A stretch of DNA of 64,000 nucleotides from Propionibacteriaceae bacterium. Lineage in GTDB: Bacteria > Actinomycetota > Actinomycetes > Propionibacteriales > Propionibacteriaceae. Positions 29,347 through 37,507 of the stretch are shown piece by piece. The number at the start of each line of letters is the position of its first letter. Position 1 is the stretch's first letter. The position numbers were made by a program, and so were the translations under genes. The DNA is taken from contig JAPUEL010000032.1 in the NCBI GenBank assembly GCA_027492545.1, positions 1 to 64,000 on the forward strand, given 5' to 3'. Under the pieces are notes generated by a model. That model was not told where the DNA came from, ran no database searches, and saw only the letters and a program-made list of their open reading frames with translations.

Positions 29347-30611
29347 CAGCCACCGAACATGAGCAACAGGCCCCCCACGGTGAAGCCCACCATGATGGCC
29401 AGCAGGGGGAGATGGACCGCGATCCGGTCCGGGTGGGTGCGCACGGCGATGTCGTGGGTGACCAGCACGCCGGCCACATGCCCGCCCACGATCAGGAGGA
29501 CCTGCGCGACGGCGATCACCGTCGGATAGGCGAAGAGGGCGGTGCCCGGCGCGGCCTCCGCCACCCCGAACAGGTTCCAGCCGAGTCCGAGCGGATCGCT
29601 GAATCTGATGAGGGTGCGTTGGCCCTCCAAATAGAGCATCGTGCCGTAGTGCGCCAGGGCGTAGCCGGCCACGAGCGGGATGAGCCCCGGCGCGAGCGCA
29701 TCGGCGCCCAGAGTGCCGTACGGGCGGGTGCCGAACCGGAAGAGGCCGTAGATGAACGCGACGCTCCCCACCAGTCCGACGGTGGCGACGGGCCATGACC
29801 AGGGGCCGAGATCCTGAGTGGCCCGCACCCAGCCCGCCGTGTTGGTGAGCGCGTCGAACAGGGTGCCACCCAGCAGCACCGCGGCGAGCGCGGCCAGGTG
29901 TCTCGGAGCGCGCCACGAGCCGAGATTGCGCAGGGGGTTCATCCAGATGAGCAGCCCACGCCCGCTGCGCCCCCAGGGAGACAGCCGGGCCAGAGCGGAG
30001 GCATAGGCCTCGAAGGGATCGGCCTGTGCGATCCAGCGCTGGCCCCGCAGCGCCACGCCCACGACCACCCACGCCACCCATGCCGCGGCGAAACCACGCA
30101 GGACGGGCAGCGTGGCACCGTCGGGCTGCACCAGTTCCAGGTACAGGAAGACCAGAAGGGCGCCGGCCGCGGGCAGCCGCGACCCCGCCGGTGCGCCGGC
30201 CGGCGGTGCGCCGGTGGCGCCGGTGAAGCGCAGCAGGAGCCGCAGCGGATTCGTCCGACGGTACACGGCGCCGAAGAGCAGCGAGACCGGCACCAGTCCC
30301 ACCCACAGCAGCACATAGACGAAGCCGAAGACCGGATTGTCGATGCGGTCCACCCCGAACGCGAGGGAGATCGCTGCGAGGAGCCAGACCAGCCCCACCG
30401 CGACCCTCAAGGGGCGGGAGAACCACGGCGAGTCCACCAACCGCGTCAACCGTGGCATTTCCGTCCCCGTGTGGTCGCGGAACCTCGGCACGCGCCACGC
30501 GAAAAGGACCACCCAGAACGTGACCAGCAGGACGGCGGCGGCGCCGCCGAGCACAAGGCCGAACGGGAGCGGGAGATCGCCCCGGGAGGCGATCCCATGC
30601 ATCGGGGTCAC
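29346..30611 (-). CDS. Polytopic membrane protein, fenitrothion-hydrolase-like family
   Basis: This 421-residue protein has about ten to twelve hydrophobic helices. Its N-terminus (HGIASRGDLPLPFGLVLGGAA) closely resembles an actinobacterial membrane family often labelled fenitrothion hydrolase; for these proteins that enzymatic name is poorly founded and no hydrolase motif is visible. It is translationally coupled (GTGA) to the upstream cupredoxin-like lipoprotein, which suggests a shared envelope role, perhaps in redox or metal handling. The function should be considered unknown. Confidence 0.65.
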   Translation of the reverse strand: MTPMHGIASRGDLPLPFGLVLGGAAAVLLVTFWVVLFAWRVPRFRDHTGTEMPRLTRLVDSPWFSRPLRVAVGLVWLLAAISLAFGVDRIDNPVFGFVYVLLWVGLVPVSLLFGAVYRRTNPLRLLLRFTGATGAPPAGAPAGSRLPAAGALLVFLYLELVQPDGATLPVLRGFAAAWVAWVVVGVALRGQRWIAQADPFEAYASALARLSPWGRSGRGLLIWMNPLRNLGSWRAPRHLAALAAVLLGGTLFDALTNTAGWVRATQDLGPWSWPVATVGLVGSVAFIYGLFRFGTRPYGTLGADALAPGLIPLVAGYALAHYGTMLYLEGQRTLIRFSDPLGLGWNLFGVAEAAPGTALFAYPTVIAVAQVLLIVGGHVAGVLVTHDIAVRTHPDRIAVHLPLLAIMVGFTVGGLLLMFGG

Positions 30612-30940
30612 TTGACGACCAGATCCAGCCAGACGGCATCGGTGACGTGCGACTCCACCTCGTAGGTCCCCGCCATGGTGGCGTCGAAGACGATGTCCGT
30701 CGGCACCCCTGCTGCGAGGTCCTGTTCGATCTCGTACCCGTGCACGTGGGCGCGATCATCCGCCGGCGTGGTGATGCGCAGTGTGATCTCGGCCCCGAGC
30801 GGCACCTCGACCCTCCGCGTCGCCGCCGGAGGGTCTGTGACGGTGAGCTCGATGGTCGTGGGTTCCGCGGTGGGCGCGGCGCAGGCGAGCAGGCTGAGGG
30901 CAGCGGCACCGGAGACGAGGTTCAGAAGGACGCGCAGCAT
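30608..30940 (-). CDS. Cupredoxin-like lipoprotein
   Basis: This is a 110-residue small exported protein. The ATG at 30940 gives a compact lipoprotein signal peptide with lipobox SLLAC, making the following domain surface-anchored. The remainder is all-beta with a cupredoxin-like pattern: PLGAEITLRITTPADDRAHVHG, then VFDATMAGTYEVESH. Histidines are present (HVHGYE, ESHVTD), but the canonical blue-copper cysteine is not seen, so copper binding is uncertain. It lies four bases overlapping and upstream of the polytopic membrane gene, and divergent from the DUF6912 gene. Confidence 0.65.
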   Translation of the reverse strand: MLRVLLNLVSGAAALSLLACAAPTAEPTTIELTVTDPPAATRRVEVPLGAEITLRITTPADDRAHVHGYEIEQDLAAGVPTDIVFDATMAGTYEVESHVTDAVWLDLVVK

Positions 30941-31010
30941 ATCGCCGTCGAACCTACTCCCTTCTCGCAGCCGGTGCACCTCGTAGCCCGTCGGAGACGC
31001 GAGAGGCCAC

Positions 31011-31016
31011 TAGGCT
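31011..31016 (+). promoter_or_regulatory. -10 element (TAGGCT) of the DUF6912-ku unit
   Basis: TAGGCT lies six bases before the GTG at 31023 with no Shine-Dalgarno, as expected for a leaderless transcript. The preceding CCAC makes the same CCACTAGGCT as upstream of cobF. Confidence 0.4.
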
Positions 31017-31022
31017 GGTCAC

Positions 31023-31493
31023 GTGAAGCGTCAGCTGTTGTTCATCCCCGTCGCGGCCGATGAGTTGGGCGTGCTCGTGGGCGACCCCCCGATCGAGAAC
31101 AGGCCTGCCTACACGGTCACGCCCGAACTGCTGGCCGAGCTGGGCTATGCCGAGGCCGAGTCGGAGGACGCCGAGTACGCAGCCCTCATCCTCGCCTCGG
31201 TGGCCGGCCTTGCTGCGCACGGCGTCCGCCTCGTCGTGGTCGCCGAGGTAGAGCCCTCTCTGATCGAGGTCTCGGAGGACCCCGCCAACGGGGAGGTGCT
31301 CCTGTTGTCCTGCCCGACCAGCTCCATGACGGCCTGGTTCGCCGAGGAGCCGGGCGTGGACGTCACGGACGCCGCGGCGATGGCCCACGGCCTCACCATC
31401 GACCTCGCTTGGGACCTACCCCAGGTGCAGGACCTGCTGCAGGAGCACGAGCTTCTGTGGAACGACGTCGTCGAATACCGGCGAGGAGCGTGA
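31023..31493 (+). CDS. DUF6912 family protein
   Basis: This 156-residue soluble acidic protein belongs to a conserved actinobacterial family of unknown function. It starts with a beta strand (RQLLFIPVAADELGVL) and continues as an alternating alpha/beta protein with FAEEPGVDVTDAAAMAHG and a C-terminal LLWNDVVEYRRG. No catalytic motif is recognised. ku follows 13 bases downstream, so they may share a transcript. Confidence 0.7.
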   Translation: MKRQLLFIPVAADELGVLVGDPPIENRPAYTVTPELLAELGYAEAESEDAEYAALILASVAGLAAHGVRLVVVAEVEPSLIEVSEDPANGEVLLLSCPTSSMTAWFAEEPGVDVTDAAAMAHGLTIDLAWDLPQVQDLLQEHELLWNDVVEYRRGA

Positions 31494-31506
31494 AGGGAAG
31501 AATCAC

Positions 31507-32304
31507 ATGCCGCGATCCATCTGGAAGGGCGCAGTGTCCTTCGGGCTCGTCTCGATCCCCGTCAAGGTCTACGGCGCCACGGAGGACCGGGACGTCTCGT
31601 TCCGCCAGGTGCACTCCACCGACGGGGGGCGCGTCCGTCAGCAGCGCGTCTGTGAGAAGTGCGGCGAGGTCGTGGCCTTCGCGGACATCGCCAAGGGCTA
31701 CGAGGCGGCCGATGGACGGGTGGCCGTCCTCACCGACGAGGACTTCGCCAACCTGCCACTCAGCACGCTGAAGACGGTCGAGGTGGTCCAGTTCGTCGAC
31801 GAGGCCGAGGTGGATCCGACGTTCTTCCAGCGCACCTACTTCCTGGAGGCGGAGGCCGCCGGGCAGAAGCCGTACGTCCTCCTGCGGGAGGCTCTGGCCA
31901 AGGAGGACAAGGTGGCGGTGGTCAAGGTGGCGCTGCGCAGCCGCGAATCCCTTGCCCTGATCAGGCCCAAGGACGACGTCCTGCTCCTGCACACCATGTA
32001 CTGGCCGGATGAGCTGCGCGACGGTGGGTTCGCGTCGCCGTCGGCCGAGGTCACGATCTCCGACGCGGAGATGGAGATGGCCAAGCTCCTGATCGGCCAA
32101 CTCGAGGGGACGTTCGACCCGGACGCGTACCAGGACTCCTACCGCGAGGCCCTGCTCGAGGTGGTCGAGGCCAAGCTGGCCGGCGCCCCGTCGCCCACGG
32201 CTGCGGACACGTCCGCCCCGTCCGGCGATGTGGTGGACCTCATGGCCGCGCTCAAGGCCTCCGTGGAGGCGGCGAAGAAGCGCCGCGAGGCCGCGGCGAG
32301 CTGA
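31507..32304 (+). CDS. ku: Non-homologous end-joining protein Ku
   Basis: Bacterial Ku is a homodimeric ring that threads onto broken DNA ends and recruits LigD for end joining. The 265-residue protein starts with MPRSIWKGAVSFGLVSIPVKVY, the usual Ku opening, keeps YEAADGRVAVLTDEDF near residue 65, and has a basic/alanine C-terminal tail (EAAKKRREAAAS) that in other species assists LigD. Start ATG 31507 follows GAAGGGAAGA. A LigD-type polymerase domain is encoded 5 kb away; a dedicated NHEJ ligase is not in the window. Confidence 0.96.
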   Translation: MPRSIWKGAVSFGLVSIPVKVYGATEDRDVSFRQVHSTDGGRVRQQRVCEKCGEVVAFADIAKGYEAADGRVAVLTDEDFANLPLSTLKTVEVVQFVDEAEVDPTFFQRTYFLEAEAAGQKPYVLLREALAKEDKVAVVKVALRSRESLALIRPKDDVLLLHTMYWPDELRDGGFASPSAEVTISDAEMEMAKLLIGQLEGTFDPDAYQDSYREALLEVVEAKLAGAPSPTAADTSAPSGDVVDLMAALKASVEAAKKRREAAAS

Positions 32305-32311
32305 GCTGGGA

Positions 32312-32782
32312 TCAGCGCGCGAGCCAGTGCGCGGCGCGGCGCTCCAGACCCTCGAAGGCATCCCGGATGAACGGCTCGGTGAGCCCCTCCACCTTCTTGC
32401 CGACCAGGGGGATCTTCACCGTCAGGCTCCCGGTGTACTTGCCCTGGGTTCCCCCGTCGTGCGCACGGAGCAGGGCCGCCGCGTCAACATTGATGGGCAT
32501 CCCTGGTACCTCGACGTCCACGGTGCCGCGCACGGATCCGTCGGCGGCGGGCGGCTGGAAGCGGAAGACCTGCGCGATCGTCACCGATTGGCCGACGAAC
32601 TTGCTGAGCGAACCCGGGACCGGCAGCTTCATCCTCAGCCTGGTGGCGTCGTCGTCGATCGCCACCGTGTGCTCGATGGCCCCGGCGTGGCGGGCCACAT
32701 CAGCGATGAACTCCTCGTTGCGCATCAGCGCGACGACGGCCGAGGGCGGGGCGGCGTACTGGTGGGTGTAGTCGAGATCCAT
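32312..32782 (-). CDS. DUF2505 family protein
   Basis: This 156-residue soluble protein belongs to DUF2505, which has a START/SRPBCC-like fold expected to enclose a hydrophobic ligand. The pattern starts MDLDYTHQYAAPPSAVVALM, as in polyketide-cyclase-type domains, and ends with an amphipathic helix (PFIRDAFEGLERRAAHWL) that lines such pockets. The ligand is unknown. ATG at 32782 is chosen from the family start. It converges on ku and is divergent from the next PHP gene. Confidence 0.75.
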   Translation of the reverse strand: MDLDYTHQYAAPPSAVVALMRNEEFIADVARHAGAIEHTVAIDDDATRLRMKLPVPGSLSKFVGQSVTIAQVFRFQPPAADGSVRGTVDVEVPGMPINVDAAALLRAHDGGTQGKYTGSLTVKIPLVGKKVEGLTEPFIRDAFEGLERRAAHWLAR

Positions 32783-32813
32783 GCCCGCCAGCGTAGCCGC
32801 CACACTCGAACCC

Positions 32814-32819
32814 TAGGAT
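32814..32819 (+). promoter_or_regulatory. -10 element (TAGGAT) of the PHP phosphoesterase gene
   Basis: TAGGAT lies six bases before the ATG at 32826, with no Shine-Dalgarno. A leaderless transcript is likely. Confidence 0.4.
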
Positions 32820-32825
32820 TGCGTC

Positions 32826-33677
32826 ATGAAGATCGACCTGCACACCCACTCCAGGGTCAGCGACGGCACCGACACCCCCACCAGTCTTGTGATGAAGGCC
32901 TTTGAGGCCGGGCTCGACGTCATCGCACTCACCGATCACGACACCTTCGGCGGAGTTGCCGAGGCACAGGAGGCCGGCAAGAGGATCGGTGTCAAGGTGC
33001 TGGGCGGCATCGAGATGTCCGCCGAGAGGAACGGCGCCTCGGTCCACCTGCTCGGATACGGCTGTGATCCCTTCGACCGGGATCTCAACGCCGAGTTGGC
33101 TCGGATCCGCTTCGGCCGGACCGACAGGCTTCCCGCGATGGTGGCCAAGCTCAACGAGGCCGGCCTCGCCCTCACCCTCGACGACGTGATGACAGCCGCG
33201 AACGGTGCACCGGCACTCGGGCGTCCCCATGTGGCCGATGCCCTGGTGGCGAAGGGATACGTCGCTGACCGGGACGAGGCCTTCGCGCAGTGGATCGGCG
33301 ACGACAGGCCCGGCTACGTTCACCGCTACGCCTGCCCCCTCGAGCGCGCCATCGAGCTGGTGCACGCGGCCAAGGGCGCGGCCGTCATCGCGCACCCGTG
33401 GGGCCGCGGGGGGCAGAACGTCCTGCCGGCCCCGTACCTCGAGTCGTTGGTGCAGAGCCACGCTCTCGAGGGGATCGAGGTGGACCACCCCGACCACGAC
33501 GAGGAGACCCGCTCGCTGCTCTTCGAGATGGGTGCCCGACTGGGCCTGATCCGGACAGGATCCAGCGACTACCACGGGTTGGGCAAGAAGCGGAATCCGC
33601 TGGGTGCCAACCTGACCCGTCCGTCCGCCTACCGCGACCTGCTGGCCCGGATCCGCCGACGGGGTGGCGTCGCCTAG
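32826..33677 (+). CDS. PHP-domain phosphoesterase (RNase AM/YciV-like)
   Basis: This 283-residue protein is made of a PHP domain alone. Metal ligands appear in order: DLHTHSRVSDG at the start, ALTDHDTFGG near 37, GGIEMSAE near 63, RPHVADALV near 137, VIAHPWGRGG near 190, and TGSSDYHG near the end. The closest characterised relatives hydrolyse 3',5'-nucleoside bisphosphates or trim RNA 5' ends (YciV/TrpH). It differs from the PHP protein at 2352, which carries an extra helix-hairpin-helix domain. trpS starts 55 bases downstream. Confidence 0.88.
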   Translation: MKIDLHTHSRVSDGTDTPTSLVMKAFEAGLDVIALTDHDTFGGVAEAQEAGKRIGVKVLGGIEMSAERNGASVHLLGYGCDPFDRDLNAELARIRFGRTDRLPAMVAKLNEAGLALTLDDVMTAANGAPALGRPHVADALVAKGYVADRDEAFAQWIGDDRPGYVHRYACPLERAIELVHAAKGAAVIAHPWGRGGQNVLPAPYLESLVQSHALEGIEVDHPDHDEETRSLLFEMGARLGLIRTGSSDYHGLGKKRNPLGANLTRPSAYRDLLARIRRRGGVA

Positions 33678-33732
33678 GGCGCTACGCTGGGGCCTCGCAC
33701 ACCGTCGGACATCACACAGGCAGGTTGAGTTC

Positions 33733-34827
33733 ATGTCGCTTTCCCCCGAGGACGCCTTCGATCCGGAGGCTTCGCTGACCCGTTCGACGCAGCGGAGCGC
33801 GGAGATCGAGCGGCAGCTGGGGTCGGACCCCTCCGGCTTCAGGATCCTGACGGGGGACCGCCCCACCGGCAACCTGCACATCGGCCACTACTTCGGTTCA
33901 CTGCAGAACCGGGTGCGCCTCGCCGCGTTGGGCGTGGAGACGTTCGTGGTCATCGCCGACTATCAGGTGATCACGGACCGAGACGGCGTGGGCCCCATCA
34001 GGGAGCGCGTCTACTCGCTCCTGGCCGATTACCTCGCCGTCGGTCTCGACCCGGACCAGGTGACGATCTTCACGCATTCGCAGATCCCTGCCCTCAACCA
34101 GCTGATGCTGCCGTTCCTGTCAATCGTCACCGATGCCGAGCTCAGGCGGAACCCCACGGTGAAGACCGAGCTCGACGACACGGGTGACCGCCCGATGTCT
34201 GGCCTGATGCTCACCTATCCCGTGCACCAGGCCGCGGACATCCTGTTTTGCAAGGCCAATCTGGTGCCGGTCGGCAAGGACCAGCTTCCGCACCTGGAGC
34301 AGGCGCGGGTCATCGCTCGGCGCTTCGACGAGCGGTACGGGCGGGCGGACGAGGCGAGGCCGGTCTTCCCCTCACCCGAGGCGTTGCTGAGCAAGTCCGG
34401 CACGGTCCTGGGCCTGGACGGCACCAAGATGTCGAAGTCCAAGGGCAACACCATCGAGCTGGGGATGACCGCGGACGAAACGGCGAAGCTCCTCAAGCGC
34501 GCGGTGACCGACTCCGACCGGCACATCACCTACGACCCCGCCACGCGGCCCGAGGTGTCAAACCTGGTCAACCTCGCCGCCCTGTGCCTGGACCGTGATC
34601 CTGTCGACGTGGCCGACGAGGTGGGCGACGGCGGCGGCGGCGGGCTGAAGAAGCTCGTCACCGAGGCCGTGAATCACTACTTCGCACCCATCCGCGCGCG
34701 CCGCGCGGAGCTGGTGGCGGACCCCAGTCACCTGGAGAGGGTCCTCGCCGAGGGAAACCGGAGGGCCGCCGCCGTCGCCGACCGGACGCTCGACGAGGTC
34801 CGGCAGGCGATGCGGATGGTGTACTGA
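33733..34827 (+). CDS. trpS: Tryptophan--tRNA ligase
   Basis: TrpS charges tRNA-Trp with tryptophan. This 364-residue class I synthetase has the HIGH signature (LHIGHYFGSLQN, about 46-57) and KMSKS (GTKMSKSKGN, about 230-239), both fully conserved. The DRPTGNLHIGHY context and MLTYPVHQAADIL in the active site are typical for the family. ATG at 33733 is preferred because family similarity starts shortly after. It converges with the DEAD-box helicase gene, with only three bases between stops. Confidence 0.96.
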   Translation: MSLSPEDAFDPEASLTRSTQRSAEIERQLGSDPSGFRILTGDRPTGNLHIGHYFGSLQNRVRLAALGVETFVVIADYQVITDRDGVGPIRERVYSLLADYLAVGLDPDQVTIFTHSQIPALNQLMLPFLSIVTDAELRRNPTVKTELDDTGDRPMSGLMLTYPVHQAADILFCKANLVPVGKDQLPHLEQARVIARRFDERYGRADEARPVFPSPEALLSKSGTVLGLDGTKMSKSKGNTIELGMTADETAKLLKRAVTDSDRHITYDPATRPEVSNLVNLAALCLDRDPVDVADEVGDGGGGGLKKLVTEAVNHYFAPIRARRAELVADPSHLERVLAEGNRRAAAVADRTLDEVRQAMRMVY

Positions 34828-34830
34828 GGG

Positions 34831-36264
34831 CTACTCGGCGGTGGGAGTCTCCGCCGCGACCTCGACGCCCCCACGGGTGCGACGGCGCCGACGGCGGGGC
34901 TTGCGCTCCCCGTCGGCGTGCTTCTCCGGCTGCGCCGGGTGGTCGCCGGCAGGCTCGGTCGACCGCCGGGTCCGGTGCTTGCGGCCCTCGGTGGGCGAAT
35001 GCCTGGCGTCTGACGCCTTCTCCCGCGCGGCGATGTGGCCGGGCACGCGGCCCTTCGTCCCCTCGGGGATGTCCAGATCCGTGTAGAAGTGCGGCGAGGA
35101 CGAGTAGGTCTCCGGCGGATCAGCCAGATCCAGGCCGAGGGATTGGTTGATGAGCTTCCAGCGGTTCACGTCAGCCCAGTCGACCAGGGTGACCGCGACA
35201 CCGGAGTTGCCGGCGCGGCCGGTACGTCCGATGCGGTGCACGTAGGTGGCGTCGGTGTCGGGGCACTCGTAGTTGATCACGTGGCTGACGCCGATGATGT
35301 CGATGCCGCGGGCCGCGACGTCTGTGGCGACCAGCACGGAGATGGTGTCGGCCCGGAACTTCTTCAACGACCGCTCTCGTGCCTCCTGGTTGAGGTCGCC
35401 GTGGATGGCCGCGGCAGCGAAGCCGCGATCCACCAGTTCGTCGGTGAGCCGCTGCGCCGCGCGCTTGGTGCGGCAGAAGATCATGACCTTCGTCGTCTGG
35501 TTGCCCTGGAGCAGTCGCCCCACCATCTCGGGCTTGTCCAGATCGTGGGCCTGGTAGACGTACTGGTCGATGTCCGGGACCGTCATCTTGGCGTCGTGTC
35601 CCTCGGCCCGGATGTTGACCGGCCGGTTGAGGGTGGCGCGCGCCAGGGTGAGGATGGGCGCCGGCATGGTGGCCGAGAAGAGCATGGTCTGACGGTCGGT
35701 GGGAGTCTTGCGCTGGAGGCGCTCGATGTCCGGCAGGAAGCCCAGGTCCAGCATCTCGTCGGCCTCGTCGAGGACCAGGACCTGCACGTGGGAGAGGTCG
35801 AGGGCGCCGCGGTCTGCCAGGTCGAGAAGGCGCCCGGGGGTGCCCACGGCGATGTCGATGCCGGACTCGAGTGCGCGGAGCTGCTCGTCGTAGCCGGTGC
35901 CGCCGTAGATGGTCAGCACCCGCATCTTGAGGTGCTTGCCGGCCACGTCCAGGTCGCGACCCACCTGGAGCGCCAGCTCACGGGTGGGGCAGACCACCAG
36001 CGCACGGGGCTTGCCGTGGGCCGGTTTCTCGCCGCCGGACCGGGTGACCAGGCGGTGCAGGAGGCTCACACCGAACGCCAGCGTCTTGCCGGTTCCGGTG
36101 CGCGCCTGCCCGATGAGGTCTGTGCCGCTCAGGGCCAGGGGGATCGCCAACGTCTGGATGGCGAAGGGGTGGACGATGCCGGCCTCGGCCAAGGCCGAGG
36201 TGATGGATTCGTGAATGCCGAGGTCGGCGAAGGTCTCGTCGACAGGAGTCTCGTTGTCGCTCAG
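34831..36264 (-). CDS. DEAD-box RNA helicase, apparent CTG start
   Basis: This ATP-dependent RNA helicase is probably involved in ribosome assembly or RNA turnover. Motifs are in order: Q-motif FADLGIHESI...PFAIQ, Walker A ARTGTGKT near 54-61, PTRELALQV, GTPGRLLD, VLDEADEM near 165, SATMP, and HRIGRTGRAGNSG. The C-terminal tail is long and very basic (RRSTEPAGD, RRRRRRTRGG). The first ATG/GTG/TTG in frame is TTG at 36192, which would cut off the Q-motif phenylalanine. A stop codon (TGA, 36268-36270) lies two codons before CTG at 36262-36264. The only start that retains the Q-motif is therefore CTG, giving 477 residues. It lies downstream of repeat B. Confidence 0.9.
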   Translation of the reverse strand: MSDNETPVDETFADLGIHESITSALAEAGIVHPFAIQTLAIPLALSGTDLIGQARTGTGKTLAFGVSLLHRLVTRSGGEKPAHGKPRALVVCPTRELALQVGRDLDVAGKHLKMRVLTIYGGTGYDEQLRALESGIDIAVGTPGRLLDLADRGALDLSHVQVLVLDEADEMLDLGFLPDIERLQRKTPTDRQTMLFSATMPAPILTLARATLNRPVNIRAEGHDAKMTVPDIDQYVYQAHDLDKPEMVGRLLQGNQTTKVMIFCRTKRAAQRLTDELVDRGFAAAAIHGDLNQEARERSLKKFRADTISVLVATDVAARGIDIIGVSHVINYECPDTDATYVHRIGRTGRAGNSGVAVTLVDWADVNRWKLINQSLGLDLADPPETYSSSPHFYTDLDIPEGTKGRVPGHIAAREKASDARHSPTEGRKHRTRRSTEPAGDHPAQPEKHADGERKPRRRRRRTRGGVEVAAETPTAE

Positions 36265-36346
36265 GGCTCAAACCAATCTGGAAGAACTCACGGCACGGTT
36301 GGCGCGCCGGAGGCGGGGCATTGCTGCCCGCAGGCCCTCAGTCTAA

Positions 36347-36427
36347 CCTAGGGAACCGCTGACCAGTCATGCCCTGGCTCGGGCGCACCGGATCGGCCGA
36401 TCTGACGCCTCTCCGTCAGGATGGACG
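36347..36427 (+). repeat. Dispersed ~80-bp intergenic repeat, copy B
   Basis: This segment begins CCTAGGGAACCGCTGACCA and matches copy A at 14740-14822 over its length (about 86% in the first 70 bases). It contains the exact palindrome GATCGGCCGATC. It sits between the DUF3107 gene and the DEAD-box helicase gene, in the helicase leader region. No coding capacity is apparent. Confidence 0.7.
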
Positions 36428-36434
36428 CGGCAGG

Positions 36435-36659
36435 CTAGACGGCACCGAAGCCGACCGTGCGGCTGCTCGGGGAGCCGAGATCCAGGTAGGCGATGCGGTT
36501 GCCCGGGATCAGGATGCGGCGGCCCTTCTCGTCTGCCAGTTCCAGCAGCGAGGAGCTCTGGACGGCCTCGCGGAGCATGGCCGTGAGCTCCTCAGCAGTG
36601 GCGGTGGTATCGATGTTGACTTCCCGGGGGATGTCGGTGATCCCGATCTTTACTTCCAT
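36435..36659 (-). CDS. DUF3107 family protein
   Basis: This 74-residue protein is typical of DUF3107: it opens MEVKIGITDIPREVNID and ends with RIAYLDLGSPSSRTVGFG. Proteins of this family are conserved small actinobacterial proteins without known function. ATG at 36659 lies seven bases after a minus-strand TAGAGT -10 element, suggesting a leaderless transcript. The alternative GTG at 36668 would add three residues. It precedes the DEAD-box helicase gene, separated by repeat B. Confidence 0.85.
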   Translation of the reverse strand: MEVKIGITDIPREVNIDTTATAEELTAMLREAVQSSSLLELADEKGRRILIPGNRIAYLDLGSPSSRTVGFGAV

Positions 36660-36666
36660 GCCCGCC

Positions 36667-36672
36667 ACTCTA
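36667..36672 (-). promoter_or_regulatory. -10 element (TAGAGT) of the DUF3107 gene
   Basis: On the minus strand TAGAGT lies seven bases before the ATG at 36659, and it overlaps the stop codon of the upstream PP2C gene. Confidence 0.4.
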
Positions 36673-37470
36673 GTCAGAACCGCAAACCTCCACGATGCGC
36701 GCCAGGATGACCGTGACGTTGTCCCTGCCCCCCTGCCCGTTCGCCCAGACGGTCAGCGCCTCCGCAAGGTCGCCCGGCCCCGTGGACCGTGGCGCCAACT
36801 CGGCCACCAGAGAGGCCAGCGCCTCCGGCTCGCTGGCGTAGTTCCACAGGCCGTCGCTGCACAGCAGCAGCCAGCCGGGGCCGTCGGGCCGGTAGCGCAC
36901 CAGCGACGGGGTGGCGTCCGTGGACTGGCGCCCCAGCCATTTCGTGAGTGCGTGTGCCTGGATGGACCGCTCCGCCTCGTCGCGCGACATGCCGAGCAGC
37001 ATCCGGGCCTGTGCCATCGAGTCGTCGGTCGACAGCTGGTGGGCTGCGCCGTCGTCTCCCACCCAGTAGGCCCGTGAGTCACCGACGGAGCCCACGGTGA
37101 TCGACCCGTCGTCGACGGCCGCGGCGATGAGGGTGCAGGCCGACGGCGCGTCATGGGCCGCCAGGACGGCCTCGTTCGCGGCCGCGAACGCCCCGGCAAA
37201 GGCGTCCTCGACGCCGGCGCCGGCGGTGCGCTGGTCGAGGAGGGCCGCCACCACGGTGTCCGCGGCCACCATCGAGGCGCGCTCCGACCCCTGTGCCGTG
37301 CTCACGCCGTCGGCCACGGCGATCACGGCCGCGGGGTTGGGGCCGGTCCGGACGGCGATGGCCAGGGCGTCCTGGTTGGTGTGGTGACGGCGGCCGATGT
37401 CGCTGCAGCCGCCCACCCACGGGGCTGGCTCGCGGACGTAGTGGGCACGTGCCGTGGGCGGCTGGTCCAT
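36670..37470 (-). CDS. PP2C-family serine/threonine phosphatase
   Basis: This 266-residue protein is a metal-dependent protein phosphatase of the PPM/PP2C superfamily. Metal-binding motifs are SDIGRRHHTNQDAL near residue 22, AVADGVSTAQG near 52, VGSVGDSRAYW near 130, LLCSDGLWNYA near 205 and GGRDNVTVILA near 250. No transmembrane segment or regulatory domain is attached. The ATG at 37470 follows GGAGGA. Likely targets are phosphorylated serine/threonine proteins, but no kinase gene is in the window. Confidence 0.9.
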   Translation of the reverse strand: MDQPPTARAHYVREPAPWVGGCSDIGRRHHTNQDALAIAVRTGPNPAAVIAVADGVSTAQGSERASMVAADTVVAALLDQRTAGAGVEDAFAGAFAAANEAVLAAHDAPSACTLIAAAVDDGSITVGSVGDSRAYWVGDDGAAHQLSTDDSMAQARMLLGMSRDEAERSIQAHALTKWLGRQSTDATPSLVRYRPDGPGWLLLCSDGLWNYASEPEALASLVAELAPRSTGPGDLAEALTVWANGQGGRDNVTVILARIVEVCGSD

Positions 37471-37507
37471 GGGTCCTCCGTCCTGGCCTGAAGTTGGCAC
37501 CATCTTG

